The position numbers were made by a program, and so were the translations under genes. From Arthrobacter sp. U41 (GTDB lineage: Bacteria; Actinomycetota; Actinomycetes; Actinomycetales; Micrococcaceae), in NCBI RefSeq assembly GCF_001750145.1, contig NZ_CP015732.1:3596001-3660000 (forward strand): 64,000 nucleotides of DNA. Direction: 5' to 3'. The notes under the pieces were generated by a model. It was not told where the DNA came from and did no database searches. It saw nothing but the letters and a program-made list of their open reading frames with translations. How positions within the stretch are numbered: the stretch's first letter is position 1; each line of letters opens with the position of its first letter. Below, one piece after another: positions 61,001 through 64,000 of the stretch.

Positions 61001-62840
61001 CGTGGTTGCGCATGACCCGTCCCACGGCCTGGATGACGTCGACCATGGAGTTGCGCGGGTTCATGAACAGCACCGCATCCAGGGACGGGACATCCACGCC
61101 CTCAGTGAGGCAGCGGGCGTTGGTCAGAATCCGGCAGGTCGGCTGTTCCTTCTTCGGCCACGACCCGTCCTCTTTGCGCAGGGTAGTCCGGTCGTCGACC
61201 AGGATGACGTCCGCATCGGCTTTCAGCCAGTCGAGCCGCTCCCCACGGCGGACCGCATTGAAGCCGCCGTCAATGTGCTTGACCTCCACCCGCATGTCAT
61301 CGGTCGGATCGTCGTTGGTCATGTCCGTGAGGTGCAGGCGGGTGAGGTCTTGGAACTCTGATTCGATGACCTGGGAGGCCTTGATGGAGCGGTTGAACGC
61401 CACTGCACGGCGCATGGGCTGCCAGTCTTGGCCGAAGCCGTCCTGAAACTCTCCTGCCCGCCGTTTGGCCAAGCCGTTCCAGACGCCCACCAGCTTGGCA
61501 ATATCGTCGATGTTCAGTTCGCTGTTGCTGTCGGCCAGCTGATCCTGAAAAGTCGTCCGCACTTGGGTCTCGTCGACTCCCAGTACCAGCACCTTGTAAT
61601 CGGTCAGGAGTTTCTGCTCGACGGCCTCGCCGAATCCGATCCGGTAGAACACGGGCCCGTAGATTGATTGGTCGTCCATGGAGCACAGGACGGCGTCCTT
61701 CTCGCGGGCGGCGTCCTTGGTGTTGTCGTTGAAGATCCGTGGTGTGGCCGTCATGTAAACGCGCTTGTTGCCGGAGATCCAGTGGTTGTCGTGGATCTTC
61801 ACGAAATGCGATTCGCCGTCGCCGGCCAGGGTCGCCCCGGTGGTGCGGTGTGCTTCATCGCAGATGATCAGATCGAAGTCGGGCAGGCCGGCTTGCTGCG
61901 CGGCCCGCACAGCGTCGATCGACTGGTACGTGGAGAACACGACCGTCATTCCCTCGTCCAGCGTTCGGGTGTTCATTGCCTCAATGAGCCGCGCGCCGTC
62001 TGTCGTGGCGGGGATCTGCAGATCGTGGAGCGCCACGTCGGTCAGATCGGTGTCTTTTACGCGGCCAACCTTGTTGTCCGAACATACCGCGTAGGCGTGC
62101 ATGGGCTGCTCGGTTTCGTCCGACCATTCCTTCAGCGACTGGGACATCAGTGCCAGGGACGGCACCATGAACAGGATCCGGGCGTGGCCCAAGTCTTCAG
62201 CGAACCGCTCGGCCAGCTTCAGGGACATGAAAGTCTTGCCAGTGCCGCAAGCCATGATCAGCTTGCCGCGATCACTGTCCTCGAAGCCCTTCAACGCCGC
62301 CTGGACGGCCTTGTGCTGGTGTGGGCGCAGTACTTTCTTGTCGAACAACTTCGGCGTGGTGGGTGCCGTCAGGTCGTAGGTGGACCAGTCAATGTTTGAG
62401 TGCCGAAGGTCGCTCAAACCGATCCGCTGTACTGGCACGTGCCGATCGTCGAGCATCTCCAGCGCGTTGTTCGACCAGTCACCCTCGGTGGTGTCCACGA
62501 CGACAGCGTTCGTGAAGGGCTTCTTCGAAGACGCCGACAGGAACGAGTCAATATCGTGCTTCTGGATCCTGTAGCCGGGCGCGTAGAACTTCACTTGGAT
62601 GGCGGTCAGTCCGCCGTCGGTACGGGCCGCGACCAGGTCGATGCCGTTGTCCTTGTTGGTGAAGTTCTCCGGACGGTTCGGCCAGTCCCGCCACAGCCAC
62701 ACGTCTGTGTACTGAGGTGCGTGAACGCCGTCGTTCTCGAGATACTGCTCGACGAGCTGTTCGAGGTAGCTGCCTTTCATCCGTTCGGAATCCGAAAGGT
62801 CTCGGTAGGTGCCAAGCAGCTCGTCAAACGTAGTGGTCAC
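58071..62840 (-). CDS. single-chain Type ISP restriction-modification enzyme (LlaGI/LlaBIII-like), truncated by a stop
   Basis: 1589 residues combining nuclease, translocase and methyltransferase. The N-terminal Mrr-type nuclease has D68 (NGIDLVAAR) and Q82-x-K84 (IQVKFY). The SF2 helicase has Walker A GTGKT (199-203), DEAH box at 328-331 (ICDEAHRTTG) and VIQAVGRVMRN. A helical coupler follows, then an N6-adenine methyltransferase with motif I EPFVGTGTF (from E934) and motif IV NPPY (1047-1050), and a C-terminal target-recognition domain. The enzyme would methylate one strand and cleave when head-on translocating copies meet. The 46-residue tail after TAG 58071 is missing; its effect on activity is unknown. 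Confidence 0.9.
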   Translation of the reverse strand: MTTTFDELLGTYRDLSDSERMKGSYLEQLVEQYLENDGVHAPQYTDVWLWRDWPNRPENFTNKDNGIDLVAARTDGGLTAIQVKFYAPGYRIQKHDIDSFLSASSKKPFTNAVVVDTTEGDWSNNALEMLDDRHVPVQRIGLSDLRHSNIDWSTYDLTAPTTPKLFDKKVLRPHQHKAVQAALKGFEDSDRGKLIMACGTGKTFMSLKLAERFAEDLGHARILFMVPSLALMSQSLKEWSDETEQPMHAYAVCSDNKVGRVKDTDLTDVALHDLQIPATTDGARLIEAMNTRTLDEGMTVVFSTYQSIDAVRAAQQAGLPDFDLIICDEAHRTTGATLAGDGESHFVKIHDNHWISGNKRVYMTATPRIFNDNTKDAAREKDAVLCSMDDQSIYGPVFYRIGFGEAVEQKLLTDYKVLVLGVDETQVRTTFQDQLADSNSELNIDDIAKLVGVWNGLAKRRAGEFQDGFGQDWQPMRRAVAFNRSIKASQVIESEFQDLTRLHLTDMTNDDPTDDMRVEVKHIDGGFNAVRRGERLDWLKADADVILVDDRTTLRKEDGSWPKKEQPTCRILTNARCLTEGVDVPSLDAVLFMNPRNSMVDVIQAVGRVMRNHVNADTGEVKKFGYIILPIAIPEGMSTSEALKDNQRYKVVWQVLQALRAHDERMDSSINQIELNNKAPESIIVDKIDLAPKKKAPVIDPSPSPDVEPEPGPVGPGTQETLTFPVEEWKDSVYAKIVDKCGNRMYWEDWSKDIASIATKHIDLINDLLEDADPSHRIAFDGFVAGLRENLNPEIDNAQAVEMLAQHLVTKPVFDAMFADSNFTEHNPVSRAMQTILDQLGSNAVFEKESKGLEKFYESVRARVSKIDNAAAKQAIIVELYDNFFRNAFPRVADRLGIVFTPVPVVDYILRSADAALRLEFGKSLSDEGVSILEPFVGTGTFLTRLLQIGLIKPEDLHRKYTQEMFANEIVLLSYYIAAINIETVYSEVAAAAGVEAGYVPFDGIALTDTFQLNEGDGQLQATGIFPENHERVVRQKNQNIRVIVMNPPYSTGQTSANDNNQNQKYPALDASIAGTYAKLSVATNKNGLYDSYVRGIRWASNRIKDNGVIAFVSNGSFIDLPAFDGFRKTLGSEFSRVFVYNLRGNARLSGELRRQEGGNVFTEGVRTPIAIVVLIKNISHQGETDVQYSDIGDYLTSDQKLDVLVSERSLEGTAWSVVSPSGEGDWINHRDEDYGSYQAIGDKATKGKEATSAIFRIFTAGVKTNRDAWCYGFSGKKMAANMRQMIAHYENQIGLQEPDLDPQRISWNRGLLADRLRGRSHAFIESAVRTAIYRPFTRETVYLDPSMNDMVYQVPKLFPSSATPNTYIQITGTGAQKPFAALMGQFVPDLHAMHTGQVFPLYTYEPIPENELAIPAVGEVIVDGYRRRENITDATLDTYRGFYDGVPISKEDVFYYVYGLLHSPTYKETYKADLMKMLPRIPKVKDFWGFSAAGRDLADLHLNYETMAPAELTEVHRTEPPADLEAQYDYYRVQKLSWGARKDRSRIIFNSNVTLEGIPAEVLDYQVNGKSAIEWILDRYQVTTHKDS

Positions 62841-62870
62841 GGTTCCCCAAAAATGGTGCGGATTTGAACA

Positions 62871-62893
62871 AGGAAGCCCCGAGGGGGCTTCCT
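62871..62893. repeat. 10-bp perfect hairpin upstream of the Type ISP gene
   Basis: AGGAAGCCCC (62871-62880) pairs with GGGGCTTCCT (62884-62893) around a GAG loop. It lies 31 bp before the restriction gene start (minus strand). No clear T-tract on either side. It could terminate plus-strand readthrough or act as an operator in the promoter region. Confidence 0.55.
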
Positions 62894-63090
62894 CTGATTG
62901 TATGGGGCATGCACACGAAGTCGGCCCAACAGGCGCACTCCGAGGGTTGCTACGACCGCCTAGATCGTGCCGTCTATATCAGGCATGAAATGGGCCTCGG
63001 CCACCCTGGTCCTGGTCGAACATCGCCGGCCGTTGCGTAGTGGCGCGAAAGGCCAAGTACTAGCATGTCTCGTACAACCAGGAGGCAGTG

Positions 63091-63339
63091 ATGGCCATAA
63101 CCACGAGCGAGGCTCGCCGCGACCTTGTCCGTCTCATCGAGCGGGTCAACCTCGACCGCACCGAGGTGGAGATCACGTCGAAGCGTGGATCCGCGGTCTT
63201 GATGTCGAAGGATGAGTACGACGCATTGGTGGAAACAAGCTACCTGCTGAGCTCACCGGCGAACGCGCACCGCCTCATGTCGGCTCTGCAATCCGTCCGC
63301 GAGGTCGAAACCGTTGAGCACAAGCATCTAAAACCATGA
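63091..63339 (+). CDS. Phd/YefM-type antitoxin
   Basis: 82 residues from the ATG at 63091, GGAGG just upstream. The fold matches Phd/YefM: MAITTSEARRDLVRLIERVN, EVEITSKRGSAVLMSKDEYD and ALVETSYLLSSPANAHRLM. It binds DNA and would neutralise a RelE/YoeB/Txe toxin. An ATGA overlap with a following ATG exists, but that frame stops after ten codons, so no intact toxin gene follows. Confidence 0.85.
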   Translation: MAITTSEARRDLVRLIERVNLDRTEVEITSKRGSAVLMSKDEYDALVETSYLLSSPANAHRLMSALQSVREVETVEHKHLKP

Positions 63340-63458
63340 CCGGACACAGCTCAGCTTGGTCTGTCTGATTGCGAAACTGCCCGCACGGGCAGAGCCATCT
63401 TCGATCACCGGCGGGACTCCGCGGTGATCGTCATGGCGTCAACGACACTCGCCTACTT

Positions 63459-63884
63459 TTACTCCCGGGAAGTGGCCGGCCGGCTGGCTTCTGCTTTGGG
63501 ATCACCACTGTGATAGCTCGGCCTGACGATCGGCGGCAGCTTCATCCCGGCCAGAGCCTTCACCGTCGGGGACGTCTCACGGTTCAACTGCTCGTCGAGG
63601 GTGACTTTCAGCCGTGCAGCGAGGATTTCGCGGCGCAGCGTGGCGAACACCTGGTCCTTGTTCGTCGGGTCATAGGTCGTGCGCTCTGACACGCCACCGA
63701 CGCGTTGGTACGACCTGACGGTCGGCGGCAGATCCATCGCGGCCAGGCGCCTCACCTTCACCGAGGTGGGGCGGCCCAGTTCTTCGTCGAGGATGACCTT
63801 CAGCCGTGCGGCCTGAATCTCGCGGCGCAGCGTATTGAACACATGGCCCTTGCCGTCCTGGCGGTACTTCGTGGACTTAGTCAT
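63459..63884 (-). CDS. small protein with two tandem internal repeats
   Basis: 141 residues from the ATG at 63884 (GAGGAG upstream). Two similar halves: HVFNTLRREIQAARLKVILD, EELGRPTSVKVRRLAAMDLP and QVFATLRREILAARLKVTLD, EQLNRETSPTVKALAGMKLP, each ending PP with a Val-Arg continuation. Charged, helical and soluble. It lies next to the antitoxin gene in convergent orientation. Function not recognised. Confidence 0.65.
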   Translation of the reverse strand: MTKSTKYRQDGKGHVFNTLRREIQAARLKVILDEELGRPTSVKVRRLAAMDLPPTVRSYQRVGGVSERTTYDPTNKDQVFATLRREILAARLKVTLDEQLNRETSPTVKALAGMKLPPIVRPSYHSGDPKAEASRPATSRE

Positions 63885-64000
63885 GTGGCTCCTCCTCGCT
63901 GCTCCCATCATGGCCCGTTGCCGCCCGACCGTCGATGCCCCCGTCGCTATGCAAAGTCGACGGCATTTCCGTGGAAGGGCTTCGCTTGATGTCACATTCA

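Noticed and set aside
62871..62893. Hairpin as a definite intrinsic terminator
   Set aside because: Stem is good but no U-tract follows on either strand and no gene ends there, so it is listed only as a hairpin.
1..64000. tRNA, rRNA, tmRNA, replication origin or partition genes
   Set aside because: None was recognised by reading both strands; a covariance or tRNAscan search would be needed to exclude small RNAs.

Overview
The window is high-GC actinobacterial DNA. Gene content and protein style (CsoR repressor, DUF4193, actinobacterial ydaO-type riboswitches, Tat-lipoprotein multicopper oxidase, archaeal-type GAPDH) point to Arthrobacter or a close relative in the Micrococcaceae. No rRNA, tRNA, replication or partition genes were seen, so plasmid and chromosomal island cannot be told apart. 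Transposon debris, paralogous duplications and many broken genes mark it as accessory DNA.

Left edge (1-1.9 kb): a graveyard of an IS30-type transposase with a frameshift, an IS1380-type N-terminal fragment, an EamA-transporter remnant and an IS21 IstA remnant. 1.9-22.9 kb is almost entirely minus strand. It holds a small membrane protein, UspA, a UbiB/ABC1 kinase and an EamA exporter. Then comes a tightly packed run, read from 19063 down to 6704: a P1B-type metal ATPase with an unusual CPD motif, phosphoketolase, a fused beta-phosphoglucomutase/GH65 phosphorylase, archaeal-type GAPDH, a DUF2933 protein, an ICMT-like methyltransferase, a secreted protein, a b6-like cytochrome b and a small membrane protein. 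Upstream of this run are a DUF6153-like protein and a GlgX debranching enzyme. Together they look like metal export coupled to phosphate-dependent (ATP-sparing) use of reserve carbohydrate.

23-45 kb is the copper core. It has a CsoR-CopZ-CopA operon, three near-identical CsoR-type operator/promoters (csoR and two HMA-protein paralogs), and an envelope operon (DUF305 lipoprotein, BNR lipoprotein, CcdA, multicopper oxidase, Lgt, DUF3105, a small membrane protein, broken CtaG). It also has a TlpA-like lipoprotein with one active-site Cys and an 18-Cys four-helix copper-storage protein. Three peptidoglycan hydrolases (NlpC/P60, two M23) are interleaved; two have c-di-AMP (ydaO/yuaA) riboswitch leaders. 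A potassium channel, an APC permease, and pseudogenes of a multicopper oxidase and an ABC permease follow, then a second HMA gene and a second UspA beside a relic of the left-end membrane protein.

45-64 kb is a variable, defence-like region. It contains DUF4193, a three-gene minus-strand cluster (unknown protein, XRE-ImmA/IrrE, PD-(D/E)XK nuclease with an uncharacterised C-terminal region), a HIRAN protein, a TmrB-like NTPase, a CoiA-like nuclease, a lipoprotein gene with an internal stop, a tyrosine recombinase, and a single-chain Type ISP restriction-modification enzyme whose conserved C-terminal tail is cut off by an in-frame TAG. An orphan Phd-type antitoxin and an internally duplicated small protein end the window. 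Several frameshifts and stops could be assembly errors and need read-level confirmation.
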